From: Candidatus Gastranaerophilales bacterium
GTDB lineage: Bacteria; Cyanobacteriota; Vampirovibrionia; Gastranaerophilales; Gastranaerophilaceae
Length of the DNA stretch: 60,136 nucleotides
Assembly: GCA_944325575.1 (NCBI GenBank)
Contig: CALVAR010000013.1
Location: forward strand, 1 to 60,136
Direction: 5' to 3'
The translations under genes were made by a program, and so were the position numbers. Within the stretch, counting starts at the first letter, position 1. The number at the start of each line of letters is the position of its first letter. Positions 44,530 to 52,854 of this stretch are shown here, one piece after another. The notes beneath the pieces were generated by a model, which saw only the letters and a program-made list of their open reading frames with translations, made no database searches and was not told where the DNA came from.

Positions 44530-45525
44530 ATGAGTGAAACAGTTTTACATCAACATAAATGGATTGATGTCGTAAAATACAGATGGGTCTGGTTTGGCTT
44601 ATCATTATTGTTAATTATACCGGGCATCATTGCAATGGGTTATCTTATGATTAACTCTCCGCAGCATTTGCCGGTAAAAGTCGGTATTGATTTTACGGGC
44701 GGTACAATTACACAGTATTCTGTTGATAAAGATGTACCGAATAACGAAGTGGCAAAAATAAGAGACAATCTTATTAATGCAGGAATAGAAAATCCCGTGA
44801 TACAGGTTTTAAAGGCTAACAACACGATTTCTAAAGCTGAAAATATTAAACCCTCAACTGTAATTTCTATTAAAACCGCATTTAAAAGTAATGATAAAAC
44901 TTCTGAACAGAAAATCGGCAGTGTAATAAAAAAGGACTATCCTGCCGCACAGCTTGTACAGGTAAGTTCGATAGGGCCTTCTTTGGGTAAAGAATTGTTT
45001 GTCAATTCAATGTACGCTCTGGCTCTTGCATTTTTAGGGATTGTTGTTTATCTGTCTTTCAGATTCCAGCTGGATTATGCCGTAATTGCATTGATATCAC
45101 TTGCACACGATGCATTTTTTGTACTCGGATTTTTTGCAATACTCGGAATATTCTTTGACGTACATATAGATGCACTGTTTATCACGGCAGTATTAACTGT
45201 TATAGGTTTTTCAAACCACGATACAATTGTTGTATTTGACAGAATCAGAGAAAACTCCAGATTCCTTGCCAAAAAGGCAACGTTCCCGCAGATTGTTAAT
45301 GCCAGCGTAAACCAGACTCTGGCAAGAAGTATCAATACTTCTTTAACAACATTAATCACGCTGTGCGCATTATATCTTTTTGGCGGTGAAACAACAAAAG
45401 AATTTGTACTTGCAATGATTGTTGGTATTGCAATAGGTACTTATTCAAGTATATTCTTTGCTTCCACATTGCTTGACTGGTGGAGAGAAAGACAAGAAGC
45501 TAAAACTCGTGGAGCAAAAGCATAG
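44530..45525 (+). CDS. secF: Protein translocase subunit SecF
   Basis: The 331 residues include a first helix (about 17-38), GIDFTGGTITQYS, a short periplasmic domain, VSSIGPSLGKEL, and five helices ending with YSSIFFASTLLDWWRER. VIGFSNHDTIVVFDRIRE takes the place of the usual GYSINDTIVVFDRIRE: Tyr-Ser-Ile-Asn is replaced by Phe-Ser-Asn-His. It forms the SecDF complex with its neighbour. The XRE-like gene starts 1 bp after its stop. Confidence 0.96.
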   Translation: MSETVLHQHKWIDVVKYRWVWFGLSLLLIIPGIIAMGYLMINSPQHLPVKVGIDFTGGTITQYSVDKDVPNNEVAKIRDNLINAGIENPVIQVLKANNTISKAENIKPSTVISIKTAFKSNDKTSEQKIGSVIKKDYPAAQLVQVSSIGPSLGKELFVNSMYALALAFLGIVVYLSFRFQLDYAVIALISLAHDAFFVLGFFAILGIFFDVHIDALFITAVLTVIGFSNHDTIVVFDRIRENSRFLAKKATFPQIVNASVNQTLARSINTSLTTLITLCALYLFGGETTKEFVLAMIVGIAIGTYSSIFFASTLLDWWRERQEAKTRGAKA

Positions 45526-45526
45526 T

Positions 45527-45946
45527 ATGCCGCAAGAAAAAGCATTAGCACAATTTGTCTCGGAATTAAGAGAAAAACTGGGTTTATCACAGACAGGGCT
45601 GGCTAAGAAGTCAGCTCTGCCTTTAAAAACTATTGAAGATATAGAGTCCGGTCAGGAGCTTTTTCTTGCCTCAACTATACGACAAAAGCTTGCAAACGGC
45701 TTAAAATTAAAACCTGCTGATATAAAGCCTTATGAAAAGCACCCCGATTTATCATTGCTTCCCGACAATGAAATTTCTTTGTATATTAAAAATCAAATTT
45801 TGGCACACGATGTGGAAAATCTTGAATGCCCTGTATGCGGTTCAAAGCTTATAACCCGCATTGCAAAAATGTACGATCTTGAAGATAATCTTGTACTTGT
45901 CCCCAAAGCCAGATGCACAAAATGTCCTTTTCAAATTAAAGGATAA
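45527..45946 (+). CDS. XRE-type helix-turn-helix protein with C-terminal zinc-ribbon-like domain
   Basis: The 139 residues start MPQEKALAQFVSELREKL. The helix-turn-helix is LGLSQTGLAKKSALPLKTIEDIESG (about 18-42), and a second domain has two CX2C pairs (CPVCGSKL, CTKCPFQI) that could bind zinc. It is translated right behind secF (GGAG upstream, ATG 1 bp past the stop), so it is probably co-expressed with the translocase. Its DNA targets are unknown. A structural role in translation or secretion is an alternative. Confidence 0.7.
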   Translation: MPQEKALAQFVSELREKLGLSQTGLAKKSALPLKTIEDIESGQELFLASTIRQKLANGLKLKPADIKPYEKHPDLSLLPDNEISLYIKNQILAHDVENLECPVCGSKLITRIAKMYDLEDNLVLVPKARCTKCPFQIKG

Positions 45947-45987
45947 ATTTTCAATAAAACTTCTCTGTATTCAATTTTTTAGTTAAC

Positions 45988-46200
45988 AATAAGTTAAATA
46001 TTTAAAATACCTGATGCTCCATTCAAACAGAATATAATTTGAACCAGTCTCGGCAACTCGGCACGTAAAAATTGCTAAAGAACAAAGATAGTCGGTGATA
46101 CAAATAATTTCCCGTGCCTCGGACAGTACCTCGTTTGCAGTTGTTCAAATAATATTCTGTAATTCATTTCGCGAAAGGTATTTTAAATATTTAACTTATT
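45988..46200 (-). repeat. Family 2 variable-arm hairpin, large member (iv), minus orientation
   Basis: Arms 45988-46011 and 46177-46200 are perfectly complementary over 24 nt (start AATAAGTTAAATATTT). Read on the minus strand the core runs TTTCGCGAAATGAATT, an 18-nt stem ACAGAATATTATTTGAAC (46160-46143) pairing 46044-46027 with one mismatch, GTACTGTCCGAGGCACG, GGAAATTATTT, CGTGCCGAGTT and GAATGGAGCATCA. It aligns with element (iii) throughout, with GGCACG/CGTGCC replacing GGCATT/AATGCC. Confidence 0.88.
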
Positions 46201-46217
46201 GCTTATTATCTAAAATT

Positions 46218-46524
46218 TGTCTGAGGCGGCCTCGCTTGTAGAAGTGGTCCACGGAGTGCGAGTGACGCCAAGTCTAGCATTTTGCGACTCTGCCGAAGAA
46301 ACAATTAAGTATTGTTTCTGAGAGGTAGACCCCATGTACTGTCTTGAAATCAGACGCTCACGAAAACTCAACGTTTCCGCTCGCAATGGCACTGGGTTCG
46401 GCTATGCCTCACACGGCGTGCCAGTCCGATTTCGCTGTTGCCTGTGCCGGACTTGTTGCTAAAAACGGACTTGTCTATCACACAGGTTCATCAAGTAGTC
46501 GGAGTCAGTTGACAATATGAAATT
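46218..46524 (+). repeat. Family 1 GC-rich modular repeat, copy C (complete, modules 2 and 3)
   Basis: The copy has the same 5' and 3' cores as copies B, D and E. Module 1 is absent (GACGCC is followed directly by AAGTCTAGCATTTTGCG). Module 2 is present with GAAACAAT/ATTGTTTC. Module 3 (46340-46437, about 98 bp) carries ACTGG/CCAGT and GGCAC/GTGCC pairings. The 3' core is the most diverged (TTGCTAAAAACGGACTTGTC), and the CCTGTG/CACAGG stem is kept. TTGTC at the start can pair with GACAA at the end. Confidence 0.92.
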
Positions 46525-46689
46525 CTTCCATCTTTCAAAACACTTAAAAATTTTTTATATATTAACCACCTGGTCAATATAATATTCTCAAACCTTTAAC
46601 CCACGGGTTGATGTTTTTGGCATGCCTAAAAAGTATTATTGAATTGTAGAAGTTGAGTACATAAACTCTTGGGGAGTAAAAAAAGAGTA
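46525..46689 (+). other. Leader region of the AMIN-like gene
   Basis: This is AT-rich sequence between repeat copy C and the next gene. A TATAAT lies at about 46576-46581 and CCCACGGGTTGATG further on, but no convincing -35/-10 pair was found. GGGGAG at 46671-46676 probably serves as the ribosome binding site for ATG 46690. Confidence 0.35.
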
Positions 46690-47889
46690 ATGAGAAGTAT
46701 CGTAAATTTAAGCACAAAATTGTCATTCGCTGCATTAGCAGTGCTTCTTACAGCAGCCTGTTCTTATGCAAATACACTGACAGAAGTACAGATTAATGCG
46801 CAGGATTCCGGATACGGAATAGTTCTAAAAACGGATGAAACAGCTCAAATGAAAAAGACTGTATTTTCTGACGACAAAATGACAATAGAGCTTAAAAATG
46901 TTGAAGCTTCTCCTGAGCTTGATACTGTATACAACAATGTAACAAATGTAGAAAATGTCACAATTGCTCCTTCTTCAAAAAATGGCATTAAGATAACTTT
47001 TAAAGGTGAAGGCATATCAAACAGCCGTGTGTATTTTGAAAAGGAAAGCTCAGCTCCTCTTACTGCTGCAAACAAACCCCAGGGTGAAACTATTAGTCTG
47101 AATGCACCGATATCAAGCTATACACCCGTATACAACCCCGATGCATTTGCAGCGGAAGAAGATGCTGAATATTCTCAGACATCTAATCCAAAACTCAATG
47201 AAGCTTTAACAAAAATGCATATTACAAGAAGTATGCTCGTAAAAGTTAAAAGCTACGCCAAAAAAGCAATAAATAAAGCAAAATCAGGCGATATTAATAT
47301 AATGACTGTGTTAGGTTTGATTTTTATAATCGCTGCATTCATGTTTAAACCTGCTAAAAAAGCTTCTGTGTCAAGAAATGCAGACAGAGAAAAAAGCCTT
47401 TCCTCTATACTTTCACAAAAAACTCCGCAGATGGAACGTGAAATCGGTTTAAGCAGACAAATGACAGATAATATGAGACTTAACAATAATACAAGTCCTA
47501 TTAAATCGGGTTATGGTTTAAAAGCTTATCAGCTGAGCCAGAAAAATCCTTATATGTCACCATCTATGCCTCAATCAACAAACGGAATATCAGGTATAGC
47601 AAGAAGAAAACCGCTGGCAAGCGCTCCGGTAAAAAAACAAACCATGAAAAACAAGCCTGTTGAGCCGAGAGTAAGCGCACCGATTAAAGCAAAATCACCA
47701 TCTCTTGCTGCGGCTAATACAAAACAAACAAGAGCTTTGTCAAAACAGACACCCGCAGAATCATCAGATTTGGACAGCATGAAGTTTCTGGAATCAATAA
47801 CAAAAATTTATGAAAAAAACGGAAGAAGCGATCTTGCAAAAGGATTAAAAGACAATCTTAGAAAAGCACAATTGACAAACCACTTATAA
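46690..47889 (+). CDS. Exported AMIN-like protein with transmembrane segment
   Basis: The 399 residues have a signal peptide (about 1-30, ending ACSYANT) and a beta-rich AMIN-like domain (about 31-125): TEVQINAQDSGYGIVLKT, DDKMTIELKNVEASP, NVENVTIAPSSKNGIKITFKG. AMIN domains target envelope complexes such as PilQ secretins and amidases. A membrane helix follows at about 214-232 (IMTVLGLIFIIAAFMF), then a long basic, Ser/Ala/Pro-rich cytoplasmic tail ending in a helix KFLESITKIYEKNGRSDLA. The topology suggests it ties periplasmic structures to a cytoplasmic partner. No specific family is recognised. Confidence 0.65.
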   Translation: MRSIVNLSTKLSFAALAVLLTAACSYANTLTEVQINAQDSGYGIVLKTDETAQMKKTVFSDDKMTIELKNVEASPELDTVYNNVTNVENVTIAPSSKNGIKITFKGEGISNSRVYFEKESSAPLTAANKPQGETISLNAPISSYTPVYNPDAFAAEEDAEYSQTSNPKLNEALTKMHITRSMLVKVKSYAKKAINKAKSGDINIMTVLGLIFIIAAFMFKPAKKASVSRNADREKSLSSILSQKTPQMEREIGLSRQMTDNMRLNNNTSPIKSGYGLKAYQLSQKNPYMSPSMPQSTNGISGIARRKPLASAPVKKQTMKNKPVEPRVSAPIKAKSPSLAAANTKQTRALSKQTPAESSDLDSMKFLESITKIYEKNGRSDLAKGLKDNLRKAQLTNHL

Positions 47890-47949
47890 AAATAACTTAA
47901 GAAAGAAAAATGAGAGAGAGAAATAAATAGACGATACTCAACAATATAC

Positions 47950-47975
47950 GAGACAGTTAACTGTCTCTTTTTTTT
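47950..47975 (+). terminator. Terminator after the AMIN-like gene
   Basis: The perfect palindrome GAGACAGTTAACTGTCTC is followed by a run of at least eight T residues, 61 nt after the stop. It is a classic intrinsic terminator. Confidence 0.9.
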
Positions 47976-48088
47976 AATTTCATATTGTCATTTTTAATCA
48001 CCCAACCGGCCTATATTTGGAAAATTTTATATTATTATGTAAAAATTTATGATTTAATTGAAATATAGTGTTCACTTTAGGAGGCTAT

Positions 48089-49294
48089 TTGAGCGAAATC
48101 GGTTCAAAAGAATATTTCTGTATTTTTGGCGGAGGCGCAATAAGAGGACTAGCTTATCTCGGCGCGATGCAGGCTATGCAGGAACTCGGCGTTACGATAA
48201 AAGCCTTTGCGGGCTCTTCTGTAGGCGCAGTATTTGCTGCTTTTGCCTCTCTGGATTATACCTATGATGAATTTAGAGAAATCTTTAACGAGGTCAATTT
48301 TGATTTATTCAGGGATGTACGTTTTGATCTTGCAAAAAAGTTTGCCATAAGCAAAGGCGAGCACTTTCTAAACTGGATAAGATGCGGTATAGAGAAAAAG
48401 TATTACGGTGAAAAATATGAAAAGGGCAAAAATGAACCCGTAACGTTTAAAGATATAGAAAAGGATTTTTTTGTAATAACTACAAATATAAACGGATGTG
48501 AACCGTATATTTTTTCAAAATACACTACGCCTGATTTTGAAGTCGCTCAGGCTGTGAGAATATCAACATCACTGCCGGGGTTATTGGAGCCTTTTGAATA
48601 TGACAAAAAGGTGCTGATTGACGGAGATATGATGAAAAGCTGGCCCATGTGGCGGGTTTGTGAAATATTATGTCCCAAAGACAGCAGGATTATAGAATTC
48701 CGACTGGAAGGCGGAAAATACTGGCCTGATGTTAAAAATTCCGTTGAATATCTAAATGCGGTATTTGCTACATTATCTAACTTTGCAACAGATTATATAA
48801 TGCAAACTTACCAGCCAAAAGACAAATTTGACTATGTAAAAATTGACACGGATCATATACTGCCGGTACAATTCACATTGCCGCAAGAGGAAAGAGAAAA
48901 GCTTATTCAACTGGGGTATGATACAACTATCGATTATTTTAAAAAGACTCTTTTACAAAAAAAGAAAGAGCTTCTTCCTATGTACACGGTGATACTTGAT
49001 CATCTGATAAAAGTAAAGAATGCTATAAAGTGCAAAAACATAGATGATGCAAAGTCCTATATATGTGATATGTTCATCTACCTTTGCGAAGCAAAAAGGT
49101 ATATAGATACAACTATTTATGACAGTGCGATAAGTTTTAAAAACTATTTTTTCTCAAACCTTACAAAGAGCATATTTTTTAAGAATACAGAATTAAAAGA
49201 AAAACGTCAGGTAGAGTTTTATCTGAATAAGCTGTATGATGAAGTGCTTGAACGTTGTATGGAAATAGAGTCATACATAAAAGAAATTAGCTAA
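48089..49294 (+). CDS. Patatin-like phospholipase
   Basis: Patatin proteins are Ser-Asp dyad lipid acyl hydrolases. The 401 residues have the oxyanion hole FGGGAIRGLAYLGA, nucleophile Ser in AGSSVGAVFAAFAS and catalytic Asp in LIDGDMMKSWP (DGD form, usual DGG/A). The C-terminal 180 residues are helical and Lys-rich and of unknown role. The TTG start is chosen because AGGAGG lies 4-5 nt upstream; the longer GTG start would put the ribosome binding site inside the gene. No signal peptide is seen, so it acts in the cytosol or on the inner membrane face. Confidence 0.88.
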   Translation: MSEIGSKEYFCIFGGGAIRGLAYLGAMQAMQELGVTIKAFAGSSVGAVFAAFASLDYTYDEFREIFNEVNFDLFRDVRFDLAKKFAISKGEHFLNWIRCGIEKKYYGEKYEKGKNEPVTFKDIEKDFFVITTNINGCEPYIFSKYTTPDFEVAQAVRISTSLPGLLEPFEYDKKVLIDGDMMKSWPMWRVCEILCPKDSRIIEFRLEGGKYWPDVKNSVEYLNAVFATLSNFATDYIMQTYQPKDKFDYVKIDTDHILPVQFTLPQEEREKLIQLGYDTTIDYFKKTLLQKKKELLPMYTVILDHLIKVKNAIKCKNIDDAKSYICDMFIYLCEAKRYIDTTIYDSAISFKNYFFSNLTKSIFFKNTELKEKRQVEFYLNKLYDEVLERCMEIESYIKEIS

Positions 49295-49309
49295 AAATAA
49301 GAATAAATA

Positions 49310-49338
49310 AAAAAGCCTCCGAAAATCGGAGGCTTTTT
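49310..49338. terminator. Bidirectional terminator
   Basis: AAAAAGCCTCCGA pairs perfectly with TCGGAGGCTTTTT around a 3-nt loop, between the convergent patatin and SPFH genes. Confidence 0.93.
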
Positions 49339-49351
49339 GTATAACAGACAA

Positions 49352-50365
49352 TTACTGAACTTTTGTTCCATCCAGCATTTGTTTAATACCGTCAACGGAG
49401 CTTAATATGCCTGTTGCTTCATAAGGCATATAAACCACTTTGTTATTTTCACCTTCAACCATTTCTTTTAATGTATCAAGATATCTTACGGCAATAAGAT
49501 ATTTGTCCGGCTGACCGTGATTTTGGATAGCTTCAATAGTCTTGTTTATAGCTGTTGCTTCGGCTTCTGCCTGTTTTACTCTGGCTGCGGCCTGACCTTC
49601 TGCAACAAGTCTTGCCGCTTCTTTTTCACCTTCTGCCTTTAGTATTGCAGCTTGCTTTTGACCTTCGGCCATATTTATTGCGGATGCTTTTTCACCTTCT
49701 GCTTTTAAAATTGCAGCCTGTTTTAGACCCTCTGCTTCATATATTGCAGCACGTTTTTCTCTTTCTGCTTTAACCTGTTTTTCCATAGACGCCTGAACAT
49801 CCGCCGGAGGTGTAATTTCCTGAAGCTCAATTCTGTTAACTTTTACGCCCCATTTATTAGATGCTTCGTCCAGCGTTTCTCTCAGTTTTGCATTTATTGT
49901 GTCTCTTGATGACAATGTTTCATCAAGGACCATATCACCGATTACGTTTCTCATTGTTGTAAGGGTTAGCTTTTCAATAGCTTCCGGAAGATTCTGGATT
50001 CTGTATACGGCGCTTTTGGCATCCATAATCTGGAAATAAATAAGCGCATTTATTGAAATTGATACGTTATCTTTTGTAATTACATTTTGTCTCGGGATAT
50101 CCATAACAGATTCTCTTAAATCAATAAGAGTTTTTTCTCCGTAATATGAATATGACATTCCGTCAGGCGTTTTTTGTGAATATTTCCACTGAATCTTTCT
50201 CGGATATTCAAAAAACGGAATAATAATATGAAAACCTGCATAAAGAACTTTTTCAAAAGCTCCGAGTTTTTCTATTATCATTGCTTCTTCCTGCTGAATA
50301 ATTTTGATACCGGCTGCAAAATATGCTATTACAAGCACCAGTATTACCAAAAATAAAATACCCAT
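49352..50365 (-). CDS. SPFH/stomatin-family membrane protein (QmcA/paraslipin-like)
   Basis: The 337-residue protein has one N-terminal membrane helix (about 2-20) and an SPFH domain (about 22-200: EEAMIIEKLGAFEKVLYAGFHIIIPFFE, DARVSINALIYFQIMD-like segment, RVELQEITPPADVQASME). A long coiled coil follows (about 195-290) with repeated KAEGEKxAA units. Stomatins form ring or cage oligomers that organise membrane domains and control proteases. It is last in the NfeD-SPFH-SPFH set, the usual stomatin/NfeD partnership. AGGAG precedes the ATG. Confidence 0.92.
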   Translation of the reverse strand: MGILFLVILVLVIAYFAAGIKIIQQEEAMIIEKLGAFEKVLYAGFHIIIPFFEYPRKIQWKYSQKTPDGMSYSYYGEKTLIDLRESVMDIPRQNVITKDNVSISINALIYFQIMDAKSAVYRIQNLPEAIEKLTLTTMRNVIGDMVLDETLSSRDTINAKLRETLDEASNKWGVKVNRIELQEITPPADVQASMEKQVKAEREKRAAIYEAEGLKQAAILKAEGEKASAINMAEGQKQAAILKAEGEKEAARLVAEGQAAARVKQAEAEATAINKTIEAIQNHGQPDKYLIAVRYLDTLKEMVEGENNKVVYMPYEATGILSSVDGIKQMLDGTKVQ

Positions 50366-50391
50366 CTTTTCTCCTTTTCCTTTTACTTTTA

Positions 50392-50970
50392 CTAAAAATT
50401 ATGTCTTATTCCATTTTTTTCAATAATTTGTCCTAGCCTGAATTCCAAAATTTCTACACCCCAGTTGGCAGAATAATCATTGGCAATTTTTTTACATTCT
50501 TCTCCAAAATTTTGCAGAAATAAAAAAGAATCCGTTTCTTCTGGCAAATCTACAAGTTTTTTTTGTATAATCCCTGCAAACAATTGATTTAATGCATCAA
50601 GCAAATAGTCAACTTCGTAAACCGCTTTGTATGGGTCAGTAATTCTATAAGATATCATTGCTCTGATTTTGAATCCGTCTTTATCTTTGCAGAAAAAATC
50701 TCTGAAATCATTGGGAAATTCTAACTTAGCAGGTTCGAGTGAAATTTTGCCGTTATTTAAATATTTTTTATGATTTGAAGGATCATCTATACCGTGAATT
50801 CTTTCAAAATACGGTATTATCATATGAACACCCTCTCCGACAACTCTGCTAAAATTGCCGAAACGTTCAATAACAGCTTCTTCATTTTTTTCAACAACAA
50901 TAAAAGCCTTAAAAGAAATGGCCGCAAATGCAATTATTATTGTAATTAATAACAAAACGGGTGATATCAT
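50392..50970 (-). CDS. Short SPFH-domain protein
   Basis: The 192 residues resemble the neighbour at the start: a membrane helix (about 3-22), then EEAVIERFGNFSRVVGEGVHMIIPYFERIHG. The core is shorter and diverged, with FFCKDKDGFKIRAMISYRITDPYKAVYEV. It ends right after FRLGQIIEKNGIRHNF, with no coiled coil. There is no frameshift or internal stop, so it looks like a genuine truncated paralogue. It could cap or limit the size of the neighbour's oligomer (inference). Confidence 0.8.
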   Translation of the reverse strand: MISPVLLLITIIIAFAAISFKAFIVVEKNEEAVIERFGNFSRVVGEGVHMIIPYFERIHGIDDPSNHKKYLNNGKISLEPAKLEFPNDFRDFFCKDKDGFKIRAMISYRITDPYKAVYEVDYLLDALNQLFAGIIQKKLVDLPEETDSFLFLQNFGEECKKIANDYSANWGVEILEFRLGQIIEKNGIRHNF

Positions 50971-50977
50971 CGGCTCT

Positions 50978-51406
50978 CTATTCTACAGGAACTACATACA
51001 TAATAATGCTGTCATTTTTAACTATTTGTGCATAAGAACCTTTTTCAATAACTTCACCGTTCAGTGATTTTGCCTGCCATTCCTCTCCAAAAACAGCTAT
51101 CCTTCCGCTTTCTTCGGTAACTGTTTCTATAACCTTAGCAGTTTTACCTACATACATTTCAATGGTTTCGGGCTTTTGTCCGTTCTTTTTTTGTATAAGA
51201 ACAGGTCTCAGCCAAACAAGAAATGCTGCAGCAAATACAGCAAAAATAATCACCTGATAAATGAGTTCAATGTGTAATGCTGCGGAGATTGCCGTTATAA
51301 AACAAGCAAGTCCCAGATTCAGAAAAAACATTGCAGGTGTAAACATTTCTATAATGCAGAATATAACACCGCAAATACACCATATATGCCACAATTGTAG
51401 TTCCAT
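50978..51406 (-). CDS. NfeD-family membrane protein
   Basis: The 142 residues have three or so membrane helices (about 5-85; LWHIWCICGVIFCIIEMF, IYQVIIFAVFAAAFLVWL) and a C-terminal OB-fold domain (MYVGKTAKVIETVTEESGRIAVFGEEWQAKS). NfeD partners with stomatin/SPFH proteins, as found here 8 bp downstream. I chose MELQLWHIW as start because AAGGAGG lies just upstream; earlier in-frame starts have no such site. Confidence 0.9.
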   Translation of the reverse strand: MELQLWHIWCICGVIFCIIEMFTPAMFFLNLGLACFITAISAALHIELIYQVIIFAVFAAAFLVWLRPVLIQKKNGQKPETIEMYVGKTAKVIETVTEESGRIAVFGEEWQAKSLNGEVIEKGSYAQIVKNDSIIMYVVPVE

Positions 51407-51504
51407 TAAGATGCCTCCTTGAATTTTCATTATATAAGTTTTTTGCACCTTATGCAACCTAAATAGTCAGAAAGGACGATATTTCGCCCTTTCTTATTAT
51501 CGGA

Positions 51505-51789
51505 TTAGCCGGGATATCCGCCTTCTGATATGCAGTAATGCCCGTCTTCCAAATCATATTTGTCATGCACTCTGCATACGTTACACAAACATCCCTTATC
51601 TTCTTCTATACAGCGGCTTTTTGTGTAAGCACAGAAAAGATTTTCTAATCCGTCTATATTTTCTATGCCTTTAAACATATCCAGCATATTGTGAGGCATT
51701 TCTTTAACCTTGCACGAGGTTGTGTAGGAAGGGCATTTCAAACAGTTACACATCTCAAGATTTTCTTTTGTTTTTTCTACAATCGACAT
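51505..51789 (-). CDS. Cysteine-rich protein (DUF2769-like)
   Basis: The 94 residues hold nine or more Cys: CNCLKCPSYTTSC near 14-26, then FCAYTKSRC, GCLCNVCRVHDKY and HYCISEGG. The start MSIVEKTKENLEMCNC matches my memory of the DUF2769 family, whose function is unknown. Metal or Fe-S binding is likely from the Cys spacing (inference). It lies 15 bp after the ferritin-like gene and is probably co-transcribed, hinting at an oxidative stress or iron role. Confidence 0.7.
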   Translation of the reverse strand: MSIVEKTKENLEMCNCLKCPSYTTSCKVKEMPHNMLDMFKGIENIDGLENLFCAYTKSRCIEEDKGCLCNVCRVHDKYDLEDGHYCISEGGYPG

Positions 51790-51804
51790 ATTAATCTCCT
51801 TAAA

Positions 51805-52116
51805 TTAACGCGGTTTTTTCTTTCCGTCCATCATATCTTCTACCTCGTGAGCACCTTCTGCGTAATACTTTGCTTCTTCCGGCTCAAGAGTAATCAACAG
51901 CTTAAACAGCTCTCCCGCGTGTTCCCGTTCTTCATTTGCAATATCAGTAAGAACTGTCTGTACAAGTTCATTATCGGTAGATTCTTTAATCTGTTCATAA
52001 AGCTGTATGGCTTCGTATTCTGCAGCAATATTAAAACGAATCCCTCGTATTAATTCTTCTTTTGTCAGTTTTCTGCTGCAATGCTGGACATTGCAGGAAT
52101 TTTCAAAATGCGGCAT
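51805..52116 (-). CDS. Ferritin-like (rubrerythrin/EncFtn-type) diiron protein
   Basis: The 103-residue protein has two helices carrying the iron ligands: IRFNIAAEYEAIQLYEQI (first Glu pair) and IANEEREHAGELF (EXXH). Its length fits the short ferritin-like group that dimerises to build a diiron site, some members of which are encapsulin cargo. No encapsulin gene is in the window, and the C-terminus (VEDMMDGKKKPR) lacks a typical cargo tag. It should detoxify or store iron or peroxide. It starts with a Cys/His-bearing segment, CNVQHC. Confidence 0.8.
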   Translation of the reverse strand: MPHFENSCNVQHCSRKLTKEELIRGIRFNIAAEYEAIQLYEQIKESTDNELVQTVLTDIANEEREHAGELFKLLITLEPEEAKYYAEGAHEVEDMMDGKKKPR

Positions 52117-52230
52117 ATAAAAATCTCCGTATATCTTTTTACAAGAAATATTCTAACCGCAATGTACGGGTATAAAATTACACACAAAAGTAACGGACAG
52201 TCCACTTTGTATAAGGATTAAAATAATAAA

Positions 52231-52770
52231 TTACTGTATGACAAATTCAGACTGTGTTTCTGTATCTGCTCCGGTATTTTCTGCAGCCGGCGAATCCATA
52301 TCCATATTAGCCGCCTGACCGGTAGAAGTGCCTTCTTCCTCCTGTGCAGGTGCAACAATAGCAACCCCCATAGCGGTCAAAGCCTGTTTTGCCTTTGGAG
52401 CAAGTGCAGTATCGGGGAAATTTTCAAGAATAGTTTGATAACAGTCAATAGCTTCCTGTTTATATTCTCTTGCTTTATAGAGGTTTCCTGCTTTGTAATA
52501 CAAAGGAGCAAGAGAAACATCGGGGGCAATAAGCATCTGGTTATCAAGCTTTATTTTTATCTCAATCATACTTGAGTTATCTTCAGGAGAGAATAAAGAG
52601 TTTGCATAGACTTTGCGGGTCAATCTGTCTATTGTGTCAGACATTGACGTCATATCTTCCTGTGTAATTGCTCCGGCAGATTTTTTGGATTTTTTGGCAG
52701 CAAGAGAATCCTTTGATGCCATTGCAAAAACAATCATACCAATTAACAATAAAATTAATGTCTTTTTCAT
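52231..52770 (-). CDS. Exported TPR-type protein
   Basis: The 179 residues have a signal peptide (MKKTLILLLIGMIVFAMASK to about 24), a Lys/Ser-rich linker, a helical region TSMSDTIDRLTRKVYANSLF and a tetratricopeptide-like unit (about 85-130: SLAPLYYKAGNLYKAREYKQ, EAIDCYQTILENFPDTALAP). It ends in a Glu/Thr/Ala-rich tail. It resembles the YbgF/CpoB end domain of the Tol system in layout, but no tol genes are near. It is periplasmic by prediction. Confidence 0.6.
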   Translation of the reverse strand: MKKTLILLLIGMIVFAMASKDSLAAKKSKKSAGAITQEDMTSMSDTIDRLTRKVYANSLFSPEDNSSMIEIKIKLDNQMLIAPDVSLAPLYYKAGNLYKAREYKQEAIDCYQTILENFPDTALAPKAKQALTAMGVAIVAPAQEEEGTSTGQAANMDMDSPAAENTGADTETQSEFVIQ

Positions 52771-52854
52771 AATACTCTTCTAAAAATTATACTCCTGCCC
52801 ACAGTAATATCTTAGTATAAATAAATATTTTTTGCACTCAATTAAATGAATGAA

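Noticed and set aside
45988-46200. Integron attC site or retron msr-msd
   Set aside because: No GTTRRRY-type core sites, integron integrase or reverse transcriptase is present in the window, and arm sequences are locus-specific.
51805-52116. Encapsulin cargo ferritin
   Set aside because: No encapsulin shell gene is in the window and the C-terminus lacks a targeting tag.
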